A DNA stretch of 64,000 nt from an uncultured Altererythrobacter sp. Lineage in GTDB: Bacteria; Pseudomonadota; Alphaproteobacteria; Sphingomonadales; Sphingomonadaceae. Each line of letters opens with the position of its first letter. The stretch's first letter is position 1. The stretch is from assembly GCA_913055875.1 (NCBI GenBank), contig CAJXJY010000001.1:124001-188000 (forward strand). The letters run 5' to 3'. Below the pieces are notes generated by a model. It searched no databases. It saw only the letters and a program-made list of their open reading frames with translations, and was not told where the DNA came from. The translations under genes were made by a program, and so were the position numbers. Shown here piece after piece: positions 26,730 to 34,833 of this stretch.

Positions 26730-28084
26730 CCGAGAGCAACCCTCCCTCCTCCGTTCGCCCTGAGCTTGTCGAAGCCCGTCCTGAGCGGCTGGCTGTGCCA
26801 GCCAGCCGAAGGGGGCTGCTTTCCGCTTCCGGTGCCGCGCCGGAAGAACAGGGCAGGGCTTCGACAAGCTCAGCCCGAACGGGGTTTGATGTGAGAAATG
26901 ATTTTCCGGGCTTGGTCACCTCCAACGACAAACCGTGGCACTATCTCGACACCGCCGCCTCGGCGCAGAAGCCGCAGGCGGTGATCGATGCGATGAGCCG
27001 TGCGCTGGGCAGGGACTACGCCACCGTCCATCGCGGCGTCTATTCGCGCTCGGCGCAGATGACGCTAGGCTACGAGGCGGCGCGCAGGCGCATGGCCGTA
27101 TTCCTCGGCGCGAAGAGCGAAACCGAGATCGTCTTCACCAAGGGCGCGACCGAGGGGATCAACCTCGTCGCGCACAGCTGGGGCGGCGCGAATCTGCGCG
27201 AGGGCGACCGCATCGTGCTGTCGCAGCTCGAACACCATTCGAATATCGTCCCGTGGCAATTGCTCGCCGAACGCGTCGGGGCGGAAATCGACGTCTGCCC
27301 GCTGACCGAAGACGGGCGGATCGACTGCGATTGGCTCCAAGCGAACCTCACCGCGAAGCACAAGATCGTCGCGCTGGCGCATGTGTCGAACGTGCTCGGC
27401 TCGGTGCTCGATGCGCAGCGCGCGGCGAAGGCGGCGCACGGCGTTGGGGCCAAGCTGCTGCTCGACGGGTGCCAGGCCGCCCCGCGCATGGACCTCGACA
27501 TGGCCGCGCTCGATTGCGATTTCTACGTCTTCTCCGGCCACAAGACCTACGGCCCGACCGGCATCGGCGTGCTGTGGGCGCGCGAGGAACTGCTCGACGC
27601 GATGCCGCCCTATCAGGGTGGCGGGTCGATGATCGACAGGGTGAGTTTCGCCGGGACGACATACGCCCCGCCGCCGCAGCGCTTCGAGGCGGGCACGCCG
27701 ATGATCGCCGAGGCGATCGCGCTGCATGCGGCGATCGACTATGTCGAGGCGCTCGGCATGGAGCGTCTGTTCGCGCACGAAGCGGCGCTGGCGGCGCAAT
27801 TGCGCGGCGAACTGGCGAGCCTCAATTCGGTTCGCCTGTTCGGGCCCGAGCAAAGCGCGGGGATCGTCAGCTTCGCGCTGGAAGGGGTTCACCCGCACGA
27901 TCTCGGCACCATATTGGACGAGGAAAACGTCGCGATCCGCGCCGGGCACCACTGCGCGCAGCCGCTGATGGAACATCTCGGCGTGCCCGCGACCGCGCGC
28001 GCCAGCTTCGGCCTCTACAGCGACGAGAGCGATATCGAAGCGCTGCTGCGCGGCATCGAACGAACCCGGCGGATATTCGCCTAG
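26726..28084 (+). CDS. sufS: Cysteine desulfurase SufS with repeat-encoded N-terminal extension
   Basis: A PLP enzyme that takes sulfur from cysteine for cluster assembly. From the GTG at 26726 it has 452 residues. The family homology begins at about residue 57 (NDFPGLVTSNDKPWHYLDTA), preceded by about 44 residues encoded by repeat C4 (SVRPELVEARPERL...). The PLP lysine is about 273 (SGHKTYGPTGIG) and the active cysteine about 410 (RAGHHCAQPLMEH). A second GTG at 26891 would give a normal 397-residue enzyme. Overlap with sufD favours the upstream start, but this is not decided by sequence. Confidence 0.93.
   Translation: MTESNPPSSVRPELVEARPERLAVPASRRGLLSASGAAPEEQGRASTSSARTGFDVRNDFPGLVTSNDKPWHYLDTAASAQKPQAVIDAMSRALGRDYATVHRGVYSRSAQMTLGYEAARRRMAVFLGAKSETEIVFTKGATEGINLVAHSWGGANLREGDRIVLSQLEHHSNIVPWQLLAERVGAEIDVCPLTEDGRIDCDWLQANLTAKHKIVALAHVSNVLGSVLDAQRAAKAAHGVGAKLLLDGCQAAPRMDLDMAALDCDFYVFSGHKTYGPTGIGVLWAREELLDAMPPYQGGGSMIDRVSFAGTTYAPPPQRFEAGTPMIAEAIALHAAIDYVEALGMERLFAHEAALAAQLRGELASLNSVRLFGPEQSAGIVSFALEGVHPHDLGTILDEENVAIRAGHHCAQPLMEHLGVPATARASFGLYSDESDIEALLRGIERTRRIFA
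26751..26882. repeat. Palindromic repeat C4 at the 5' end of sufS
   Basis: 132 bp (44 codons) bounded by CCGTTCG and CGAACGG, with arms CCTGAGCTTGTCGAAGCC and GGCTTCGACAAGCTCAGCC and an extra inner sequence. It remains open in the sufS frame. Confidence 0.88.
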
Positions 28085-28091
28085 GAGCACT

Positions 28092-28607
28092 ATGATGAAC
28101 AAGCCCAGCGACGAGAAGGATTTCATCGCCGCCCCGGCACCGAACGAGGCGGTGGTCGATACCCCGCCCAAACCGCCGCGCGCGCGGGTGGAGGATGTCG
28201 CCGATCCCGACGAAGCGCCGAAGGACAAGCTCGAGCGCAAGCGCGACTATCTCGAAGGCTTCCTGCAGAAGCAGCCTGAAGAGCCGGGCGCCGGCGGTTC
28301 CGGCGGTGCGCTGCAGCGGGCGGTGGTCGATGCGCTGAAGGAAATCTACGACCCCGAAATCCCGGTCAACATCTACGATCTCGGGCTGATCTACGGGGTC
28401 GAGGCGACCGAGGACGGCGACGTGGTCGTCACCATGACGCTGACCACGCCGCATTGCCCCGTGGCCGAAAGCATGCCCGGCGAGGTCGAACTGCGCGCCG
28501 CCAGCGTTCCGGGCGTGCGCGATGCCGAGGTCAACCTGGTATGGGATCCACCGTGGAGCCCCGACAAGATGACCGACGAGGCGCGGCTCGAACTGGGGAT
28601 GCTCTAG
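28092..28607 (+). CDS. sufT: SUF system assembly protein SufT (DUF59/MIP18 family)
   Basis: A 171-residue protein. The first 75 residues are charged, proline-rich and probably disordered. The rest is a DUF59 domain (LKEIYDPEIPVNIYDLGLIY near 95, then VTMTLTTPHCPVAESMP and VNLVWDPPWSPDKM). Members help mature Fe-S proteins. The start is ATG at 28092 or 28095, 7 to 10 bp after the sufS stop, preceded by AGGAG. It is followed by repeat C5. Confidence 0.92.
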   Translation: MMNKPSDEKDFIAAPAPNEAVVDTPPKPPRARVEDVADPDEAPKDKLERKRDYLEGFLQKQPEEPGAGGSGGALQRAVVDALKEIYDPEIPVNIYDLGLIYGVEATEDGDVVVTMTLTTPHCPVAESMPGEVELRAASVPGVRDAEVNLVWDPPWSPDKMTDEARLELGML

Positions 28608-28618
28608 CCGCTCTCTCA

Positions 28619-28686
28619 CCGTTCGTGTCGAGCGAAGTCGAGACACGGATGCGCCGATGGTTCTCGACTTCGCTCGAACCGAACGG
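28619..28686. repeat. Palindromic repeat C5 between sufT and sufA
   Basis: 68 bp, same length and arm layout as C1 (CCGTTCGTGTCGAGCGAAGTC ... GACTTCGCTCGA and GAACGG). Non-coding here, 11 bp after the sufT stop and 13 bp before the sufA start. Confidence 0.88.
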
Positions 28687-28699
28687 ATAGGTTTGGACC

Positions 28700-29059
28700 A
28701 TGACTGAAACGAAAACCCGCCCCGCCCCCAAGGCTGCCGTGATCCTCACACCCGGCGCCGAAGCGCGCATCGCCCATCTGATGGCGAAGGCCCCGGAGGA
28801 TGCGATCGGGGTCAAGCTTTCGACCCCGCGCCGCGGCTGCTCGGGCCTCGCCTATTCGGTCGATTACGTCACCGAGGAAGAGGGTTTCGACGAGAAGATC
28901 GAGACCCCGGGCGGCACCTTCTATATCGACGGCGCGAGCGTGCTCTATCTCGTTGGCAGCACGATGGACTGGCGCGAGGACGATTTCACCGCCGGTTTCG
29001 TGTTCGACAACCCCAACGCCAAGGGCGCCTGCGGGTGCGGCGAGAGCTTCATGGTATGA
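28700..29059 (+). CDS. sufA: Iron-sulfur cluster assembly accessory protein (SufA/IscA type)
   Basis: A 119-residue A-type carrier. The three ligand cysteines are present: KLSTPRRGCSGLAY near residue 48 and the C-terminal CGCGESFMV. It receives clusters from SufBCD and passes them to apo-proteins. The gene closes the recognisable suf set, and its stop overlaps the start of a small membrane protein. Confidence 0.95.
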   Translation: MTETKTRPAPKAAVILTPGAEARIAHLMAKAPEDAIGVKLSTPRRGCSGLAYSVDYVTEEEGFDEKIETPGGTFYIDGASVLYLVGSTMDWREDDFTAGFVFDNPNAKGACGCGESFMV

Positions 29060-29253
29060 CCACCGGCATGCTCCGCACGATCGGGCGGATCGCAATGGCG
29101 ATCGCGGTCCTGCTGGCGCTGATCTGGATCGGCGAGGAGCTGGGCTGGTTCGACCTGCTCGATCACCCGGAGACCGGTGCGATCGGGTTCGGCCTGCTGG
29201 GGATGACCTGCGAACTCTGGGCGCAACGCGCCGAGCGGCAGGCGGGCGACTAG
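29056..29253 (+). CDS. Small membrane protein, hypothetical
   Basis: A 65-residue protein whose ATG overlaps the sufA stop (ATGA). It has one strong membrane helix (RIAMAIAVLLALIWIGEELGW) and a weaker second (GAIGFGLLGMTCELWA). No family recognised. It is the probable last gene of the suf transcript, ending 14 bp before repeat P2. Confidence 0.6.
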   Translation: MTTGMLRTIGRIAMAIAVLLALIWIGEELGWFDLLDHPETGAIGFGLLGMTCELWAQRAERQAGD

Positions 29254-29267
29254 GCGGTGTTCAGGCA

Positions 29268-29383
29268 AAGCTGAAACGGATGCTGCACCGGCCCGCTCTC
29301 CCACCCGGCCACCCATAGGCTACTATGGTCGGGGTGGCCGGGTGGGGGAGCGGGCCGGTGCCGCTTCAGCGGAGCTGAAAACG
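29268..29383. repeat. P-family palindromic mosaic, copy 2 (Z-flanked form)
   Basis: Core palindrome at 29285-29362 (arms GCACCGGCCCGCTC...CCGGCCACCC and the complement, one mismatch) flanked by AGCTGAAACG and CAGC...GCTGAAAACG. Same flanks as copy 10. It fills the convergent gap between the suf operon end and the TerB-like gene, 3 bp from the latter's stop. Confidence 0.9.
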
Positions 29384-29386
29384 ATT

Positions 29387-30331
29387 CTAGCTCAGGTCTT
29401 CGGCCACCCGGTCGAGCAGCGCGCGCTCGAGTTCGTCGATCTCGCCATCGGCATCGATCATCGTGTCGAGCCAGCGTTTCTCGTTCTCGGTGACCATTTC
29501 GCCGCCCGCTTCGAGCTCGGTGAAGCTCGCGGCATCGGGCTTCCGGCCGAACACCTTGCCGAAATGGTTGGCCGCCTGCGGCACTTCGCGGACCATCGCG
29601 CCCATGAAGCGGCCGACATTGACGCGGTTGTCGGCGACGAAGGCTTCGAGCTCCTTGACCCGCTCGTGGCTGAGCTGCGCATTGGTCAGCGTGAAGCCCT
29701 TGAGGTAGTTCGCCACCCCGTCGACGAACAGCTGGCGCCATTCGGGCGAGTTGTCGGCGCCCAGAGTGGCATCCTTGATCCGGAACAGCATTTCGGCGTC
29801 GAACCGGCTGACCGCGGCCGGGCCGTGCCCGCCGCTGGCGAAAACGATACGGCGCATCAAGCGGCATTCGGCGCCGGTGATCTGCCTGTCGGACAGCTCG
29901 CCGCCGCAGCGCGTCGGGCCGGTGCCGGTCAGCACGGTGGCTTCGATCTGCCCGAGCGCATAGTGCTTGAGCGTGTCTGGCACATTGCGCGCGCGTTCGA
30001 GCACGCGCACCAGCAGTTCGAGCTCGGCCATGGTTTCCAGCCGCCCGTCGGCATCGAGCGCACCCATCAGCCATTGCGCTTCGTCCTCGTCGCACATGCC
30101 CCTGGGTTCGGTGCCGTTGAGCACGAATTCTCCCAGCGCCTCGACGAAGAAATCGACCCATTCTCCGCTCGGCCGCTCGATCGAGCGGTTGATGGCGAAG
30201 ATTGCCTCTGCTTCCTCGCGCGTGATCTGTCCGTCGCCCCAGCCGAGACGGCGCAAGGCGATGATTTCCTGCGGCGCGATGTCCCCGTCGGCGGCAGCCG
30301 CGCGGGCGAGATCGGCGAATTGCATGCTCAT
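29387..30331 (-). CDS. Hypothetical protein with repeated DxDG (EF-hand/TerB-like) motifs
   Basis: A 314-residue acidic soluble protein. Three spaced acidic loops recur at helix boundaries: AAADGDIAPQEI near residue 12, ALDADGRLETMAE near 94 and MIDADGEIDELE near 297, followed by helices. This layout resembles EF-hand-like or TerB-like acidic proteins, but I cannot assign a family firmly. No signal peptide. It stands alone between repeats P2 and P3. Confidence 0.7.
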   Translation of the reverse strand: MSMQFADLARAAAADGDIAPQEIIALRRLGWGDGQITREEAEAIFAINRSIERPSGEWVDFFVEALGEFVLNGTEPRGMCDEDEAQWLMGALDADGRLETMAELELLVRVLERARNVPDTLKHYALGQIEATVLTGTGPTRCGGELSDRQITGAECRLMRRIVFASGGHGPAAVSRFDAEMLFRIKDATLGADNSPEWRQLFVDGVANYLKGFTLTNAQLSHERVKELEAFVADNRVNVGRFMGAMVREVPQAANHFGKVFGRKPDAASFTELEAGGEMVTENEKRWLDTMIDADGEIDELERALLDRVAEDLS

Positions 30332-30400
30332 GGCGTCCAGGGCCCCCTTTGCTGGGTCCCTTGTCGCATGGATACCCTTAAATCGGGGTTACTTTGGTTT

Positions 30401-30655
30401 GTTGCGTGCGGATCGGACCTCCGTCCGATCCTTGCGGCACCGGCCCACTCCCCCACCCGGCCACCCCGACCATAGTATCCTATGGGTGGCCGGGTGGGGG
30501 AGTGGGCCGGTGCCGCTTCAGGCGATCATATGCCTGCCAAGTTGCCACACGTCTCGACACCGCCAGAAAACAAACATTGGGTTGGGGGCGTAGGCCGGTG
30601 CCGCTCCGGGCGGGCCGATATCTGCCAAGCAGCGATGGTTCTCGTCGCTGCGACA
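30401..30655. repeat. P-family palindromic mosaic, copy 3
   Basis: Y hairpin 30410-30431 (stem GGATCGGAC, loop CTCC) with the constant flank GTTGCGTGC, then core 30436-30515, an X-like arm ending CACCGCCAGAAAAC, then a half core (TGGGGGCGTAGGCCGGTGCCGC) and another X-type piece. It ends 5 bp before the stop of the lipoprotein gene. It fills the 329 bp gap. Confidence 0.88.
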
Positions 30656-30660
30656 AAACC

Positions 30661-31101
30661 CTATTCCCCGAGCAACGCCTTCACGCACGACACCCGGTCG
30701 ACATCCAGACCGTCCGAGGCGCGGCGCGCGTCGACATAGGTCGCGGTCGGTTCCGCACCGGGGCTGAGCGGGTAGAGATAGACGTCGAGCACGCAGGCCT
30801 GCCCCTCGAATTGCAGCTTGCGCGCATCGCCCTCGCGCACGTCGAGCCGTGGCTGGCCGAGCTGGCGCGCCAGCGTCGCTGCGTTGGCGCCGATCAGCCC
30901 CTCGACCCCGGGCAGGTTCATCACCCGCGGGGCGCGGAAGCCGCTCGAACTGCCGGCCGGAGGGGGCGTCGGGTTGGTCGGCGGCGGCGCGGCGCTGGCG
31001 GGCGGGCGGCTCGGCTCGCTCGTCGCGGGCGGAGCGGTTGTGGCGGATGACACGCAGGCTCCGACCAGGGGGATCAGGGCGAGGAGGGCGAGATTACGCA
31101 A
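30661..31101 (-). CDS. Predicted lipoprotein, hypothetical
   Basis: A 146-residue protein with lipobox LVGAC (Cys about 16), then a 40-residue Pro/Ala/Thr-rich linker and a small C-terminal domain (LIGANAATLARQLGQPRLDV, KLQFEGQACVLDVYLYP). The C-terminal part, with a DVREGDARKLQF strand and two cysteines, resembles periplasmic domains of envelope lipoproteins. It overlaps the EI24 gene by 8 bp. Confidence 0.75.
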   Translation of the reverse strand: MRNLALLALIPLVGACVSSATTAPPATSEPSRPPASAAPPPTNPTPPPAGSSSGFRAPRVMNLPGVEGLIGANAATLARQLGQPRLDVREGDARKLQFEGQACVLDVYLYPLSPGAEPTATYVDARRASDGLDVDRVSCVKALLGE

Positions 31102-31786
31102 TTGTCGCGGCCTTTCTGCTGCGATGGACGAGATGGGTGGCGGCGGCGGCGCCGATCACCGGCACCACGAGGTTGACGAACGGGACCGCCATCAGCGCGG
31201 CGACGAAACCGCCGAGCGCGAACCGCTGCAGGCGCGAGATCGGCGGCTGCTCCGCCTTGTCGGCGCGGTGGCGCAACCACACCATTTCCATCAGCTCGCG
31301 CCCGAGCAGGAAGGCGTTTGCGAACCAGAACAGCAGCGCGGTGCCGACGCCCGTCACCAGCAGCACCAATGCTACCGGCAGCACGGCCAGATTGACCAGC
31401 AGCGCGCGCGAGGTCGAACGCAGGCTGGCGGCGAGATCCTCGCCGAAGCCGCGCCGGCGCAGCGTCTGCGCAGTGTGCGGGTAGTGCCGTTCCTCGACCG
31501 CGGCGACGATCTCCTCGGCGAAGAACTGCAGCACCGCGAGCGCGACGAGCCGGAACAGCAGCCACCCGCCGATCACCGTCGCCAGCACCGCCAGCAGCGC
31601 ACCGATCTCGTCCGCGTAGCCCCCGGTCCAGCCCGCCAGCAGCGTCGACAGCCCGTACCAGCCCGCCACGCCCACTGCGACGAAGATCGCGAGCGTCACC
31701 AGCACCGATTTGAGCAGCACTTTCAATATCCTGCCGTCGCTCAATTGCGGCAGTGCGCGGGTCAGGGCGGTCACGACGGCGTTCAT
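31094..31786 (-). CDS. EI24 domain (CysZ-like) membrane protein
   Basis: A 230-residue integral membrane protein with about five hydrophobic segments: residues 22-52, 63-90, 127-160 and 192-215. Motifs LFRLVALAVLQFFAEEIV and FWFANAFLLGRELMEMV are of the EI24/CysZ type, which in some bacteria takes up sulfate. Transport function here is inferred from the family only. Divergent from the sugar/adenosine kinase gene. Confidence 0.82.
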   Translation of the reverse strand: MNAVVTALTRALPQLSDGRILKVLLKSVLVTLAIFVAVGVAGWYGLSTLLAGWTGGYADEIGALLAVLATVIGGWLLFRLVALAVLQFFAEEIVAAVEERHYPHTAQTLRRRGFGEDLAASLRSTSRALLVNLAVLPVALVLLVTGVGTALLFWFANAFLLGRELMEMVWLRHRADKAEQPPISRLQRFALGGFVAALMAVPFVNLVVPVIGAAAATHLVHRSRKAATIA

Positions 31787-31908
31787 CGCACCCGCTGTGC
31801 CGCGCGGCGCGGCTCGCCGTCAATCGCAAACAGCGGCGAAAGCCTTGGCCCGGGCCGCACAAGCGGCTAGGCGCGCGGCCAACCCGCATTGACCGCTAAG
31901 GAATTCCC

Positions 31909-32904
31909 GTGACCGAACCCAGATACGACGTAATCGCCATCGGCAACGCCATCGTCGACGTGATGTCCCCGTGCGAAGACGAGCTGATCGACGAGCTCGC
32001 ACTCAACAAGGGCGGAATGACGCTGGTCGACGAGGACGGCGCCAAGCGGCTCTATCAGGCGATGGGGCCGGCGCGCGAGATTTCGGGCGGTTCGGCGGCG
32101 AACACGCTGGCGGGCCTTTCCGCGCTCGGCGCGCAATGCGCCTTCATCGGCCAGGTTGCCGACGACCAGCTGGGCGAGGTCTTCGCGCACGATATCCGCG
32201 CGGTCGGAATCGATTTCGACACGCCCGTGCGGCCCGGCCCGCCGGCCACCGCGCGGTGCCTGATCTTCGTCACCCCCGACGCGCAGCGCACGATGAACAC
32301 TTTCCTCGGCGCGAGCCAGTTCCTGCCGCCCGAAACGCTCGACGCCGAAGCGGTCGCCGCGGCGAAAATCCTCTACCTCGAAGGCTATCTGTGGGACCCG
32401 GAGGAGCCGCGCGCGGCGATGCGGCGGGCGATCGAGGCGGCGCGCGCGGCGGGGCGCAAGGTCGCCTTCACGCTCTCCGAGGTGTTCGTGATCGACCGCC
32501 ACGGCGACGATTTCCGCGCGCTGATCGAGGACTCCCTGATCGATATCCTGTTCGCCAACCACACCGAACTCGCCGCGTTGACGGGGGAAGAGGATTTCGA
32601 GGCAGGCCTCGCCGCGCTTGCACCCAAGGTGCCGACCCTGGTCGTCACCCGCAGCGAGCAAGGCGCGGTGGCGATGCAGTCCGGGGAGCGGGCCGAAGTC
32701 GGTGCCGAGCCGATCGACGAAGTGGTCGACACCACCGGTGCGGGCGACCTGTTCGCTTCGGGCTTCCTCTACGGCCATGTCCGCGACGAGCCGCTCGCGA
32801 CCTGCCTGCGCCGCGGGGCGATCGCCGCGTGCGAGATCATCTCGCATTACGGCGCCCGGCCCGAGGCCGACTTGCAGGCGCTGATGGCGGAAAAGCTCGG
32901 TTGA
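31909..32904 (+). CDS. PfkB-family kinase, probable adenosine kinase
   Basis: A 331-residue cytoplasmic kinase with ribokinase fold. GGSAANTLAGLSALG near residue 59 is the N-terminal signature and DTTGAGDLFASGFLYG near 273 is the C-terminal one with the catalytic Asp. The sequence after the start (YDVIAIGNAIVDVMSPC) resembles the alphaproteobacterial adenosine kinases that phosphorylate adenosine to AMP. The stop codon lies within the first of several TTGACAC motifs. Confidence 0.9.
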   Translation: MTEPRYDVIAIGNAIVDVMSPCEDELIDELALNKGGMTLVDEDGAKRLYQAMGPAREISGGSAANTLAGLSALGAQCAFIGQVADDQLGEVFAHDIRAVGIDFDTPVRPGPPATARCLIFVTPDAQRTMNTFLGASQFLPPETLDAEAVAAAKILYLEGYLWDPEEPRAAMRRAIEAARAAGRKVAFTLSEVFVIDRHGDDFRALIEDSLIDILFANHTELAALTGEEDFEAGLAALAPKVPTLVVTRSEQGAVAMQSGERAEVGAEPIDEVVDTTGAGDLFASGFLYGHVRDEPLATCLRRGAIAACEIISHYGARPEADLQALMAEKLG

Positions 32905-32936
32905 CACCCGGTTGACGAAGTTGACACCGTGTCAAC
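32900..32936. promoter_or_regulatory. Repeated GTTGACAC motif, operator-like
   Basis: GTTGACAC at 32900-32907 and 32920-32927, GTTGAC at 32911-32916, and the inverse GTGTCAAC at 32929-32936; the last two full copies make a perfect palindrome with one central base. It could be a regulator site or a hairpin at the end of the kinase transcript; no T-run follows. Confidence 0.45.
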
Positions 32937-33142
32937 CGGCCTCGATGGCATTTTCCCGTTTTAAAACAGTATGTTGCCGCCGTTGTCGGTGCTGACGCCC
33001 GGCAGGGGGCGCCCCCGCCCCCCCGAACAGCGACCCGGCACCGGCGAGCGGAGCAGGCTAGCGCGCCAAAGCCGTGTAGGAAAACCTTTTCTGCCTCCCG
33101 GCCGACAATGGTATGGAGAGCCGTACTTTCGGAGAGGATGCC

Positions 33143-34174
33143 ATGAAGCCTGTCACATTCGCCCTGGCCGGAGCGCTCGCCGCTGCGGCGCTCGTTCCCG
33201 CACTGCCCGCCTCGTCGCAGGAGCCCGCCGCCGACGAATCTGCCGCGGCGCTCGAGACGATCGACATCCGCGAATGGACCGTGCCGTGGGCCAACACCCG
33301 CCCGCGCGATCCCTATGCCGTGTCCGAAAACGAAGTGTGGTTCGTCGGCCAGCGCGGCGATTACGTCGCGCGGCTCGATCCGGTGTCCGGTGAGTTCGCC
33401 AAGTTCGCGCTCGAGGAGGGCGCGGGCCCCCACAACCTGATCGTCGCCGCGGACGGCGGCGTCTGGTATGCCGGCAACCGCGCCGCGCATATCGGCATGC
33501 TCGATCCGGCGACCGGCGCCATCGAGAAGATCGCCATGCCCGACGCGGCGGCGCGCGATCCGCATACGCTGGTGTTCGATGCCGCGGGCGATCTGTGGTT
33601 CACCGTCCAGGGCGGCAATTTCATCGGCAAGCTGACGCGCGAGGGCCGCGAAGTGGAGCTGGTCCCCGTCCCGACCGAACGGGCGCGTCCCTACGGGATC
33701 GAGGTCGCCGCGGACGGCACGGTGTGGGCGGTGCTGCTCGGCACCAACAAGCTCGCCTCGGTCGATCCGGAAACGATGGAGCTGACCGAATACGAGCTGC
33801 CGCGTGCGGGCGCGCGCCCGCGCCGGATGGGCATCACCGAGGAGGGGCGGATCTGGTATGTCGACTATGCCGAGGGGATGGTCGGCGCCTACGATCCGGC
33901 GAGCGGCGACTTCGCCGAATGGGCGGCGCCGTCGGGCGCGCAGTCGCGGCCCTACGGCATGGCGGTCGACGGGAAGAACCGCATCTGGTTCGTCGAGACC
34001 GGGGTCGAGCCCAACCGCTTCGTCGGCTTCGATCCGGCGAGCGAGGCGTTCTTCGCCGCCGGCGACGTTCCCTCGGGCGGCGGCACGGTGCGGCACATGC
34101 ATTATCACGCGCCGACGAACACGATCTGGTTCGGCGCCGACACCAACACGATCGGCCGCGTCGCGCTTGATTAG
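33143..34174 (+). CDS. Exported Vgb-like beta-propeller protein
   Basis: A 343-residue periplasmic protein: signal peptide to about residue 28 (PALPASSQEP), then regularly spaced repeats with tryptophans and acidic turns (SENEVWFVGQRGDYVARLDP, GGVWYAGNRAAHIGMLDP, GDLWFTVQGGNFIGKLT, GRIWYVDYAEGMVGAYDP). They are typical of the seven-bladed virginiamycin B lyase-like propellers. Members need not be lyases. GGAGAGGA lies 5 bp before this ATG. The stop overlaps the TTG start of the haem-binding protein. Confidence 0.85.
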   Translation: MKPVTFALAGALAAAALVPALPASSQEPAADESAAALETIDIREWTVPWANTRPRDPYAVSENEVWFVGQRGDYVARLDPVSGEFAKFALEEGAGPHNLIVAADGGVWYAGNRAAHIGMLDPATGAIEKIAMPDAAARDPHTLVFDAAGDLWFTVQGGNFIGKLTREGREVELVPVPTERARPYGIEVAADGTVWAVLLGTNKLASVDPETMELTEYELPRAGARPRRMGITEEGRIWYVDYAEGMVGAYDPASGDFAEWAAPSGAQSRPYGMAVDGKNRIWFVETGVEPNRFVGFDPASEAFFAAGDVPSGGGTVRHMHYHAPTNTIWFGADTNTIGRVALD

Positions 34175-34697
34175 AGGCCCGCTCCTCGCGGTTGCGGCGA
34201 TGGCGGCGTTGCCGCTCGCCGCGATTCCGTTCGCTGCGCGCGCCTATCCCGAAGGCGCGCCGTGGAAGACGCTCGACCGTCCCGGCGAGGCCTGCGCGAG
34301 CTGCCATTTCGGCGATGCGCCGGTGGCGGAATCGGAGGCATTGACGGTGGAGGGCGCTCCCGCGCTCGCCGCGCCGGGCGAGACCTATCAACTGACGCTG
34401 CGCTTCGCCCCGGGCGAGGCTGGCATCGCGGGCTATCTCGCCACTTTCCGCCGCGCCGAGGGCGAGGCGGGCACGGTGGCGCCGGGCGAGGGGCAGGCGG
34501 CGAAGGACGCAGCGGTGCGCTCGACCGCTCCGCTACCGGTCTCGGCCGAGGCCTGCGCCGAATGGACCTTCGCCTGGACCGCGCCCGACACGCCGGGCCC
34601 GGTTGCGCTGCATATCGCCGCCAACGCCGCCAATGACGACGCCTCGCCGTTCGGCGATACGGTGCATGTGAAGACGGTGGTGCTGGCCGTGGAGTAG
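34167..34697 (+). CDS. Exported protein with single CXXCH haem-binding motif
   Basis: A 176-residue protein from a TTG start overlapping the propeller gene by 8 bp; an ATG at 34200 is an alternative but would shorten the signal peptide. Signal peptide to about residue 25 (PFAARAYPEG), then PGEACASCHFGDAP with one CXXCH near residue 39 for covalent haem attachment, and a beta-rich C-terminal domain. Likely a periplasmic c-type cytochrome-like partner of the propeller protein (inference from coupling). Confidence 0.78.
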   Translation: MIRGPLLAVAAMAALPLAAIPFAARAYPEGAPWKTLDRPGEACASCHFGDAPVAESEALTVEGAPALAAPGETYQLTLRFAPGEAGIAGYLATFRRAEGEAGTVAPGEGQAAKDAAVRSTAPLPVSAEACAEWTFAWTAPDTPGPVALHIAANAANDDASPFGDTVHVKTVVLAVE

Positions 34698-34734
34698 CGT
34701 CCCAACGCTCCAACCTCCCGCTTCCACCTCCCAC

Positions 34735-34818
34735 CGTCACCCCCGCGAAGGCGGGGGTCCAGCTGAGTTGCCAGCAGGTAGCAAGGTTGGCTGGATTCCC
34801 GCCTTCGCGGGAATGACG
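34735..34818. repeat. Palindromic repeat C6
   Basis: 84 bp with arms CGTCACCCCCGCGAAGGCGG and CCGCCTTCGCGGGAATGACG, a common GTCATCCCCGCGAAGGCGGG-type element. It lies between convergent genes (CXXCH protein and PhyH). Confidence 0.88.
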
Positions 34819-34833
34819 CAGTGAAAAAGGAAG

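Noticed and set aside
26726-26890. SufS start used only at GTG 26891
   Set aside because: Not fully rejected; the upstream start is kept because of the 4 bp overlap with sufD, and the alternative is noted.
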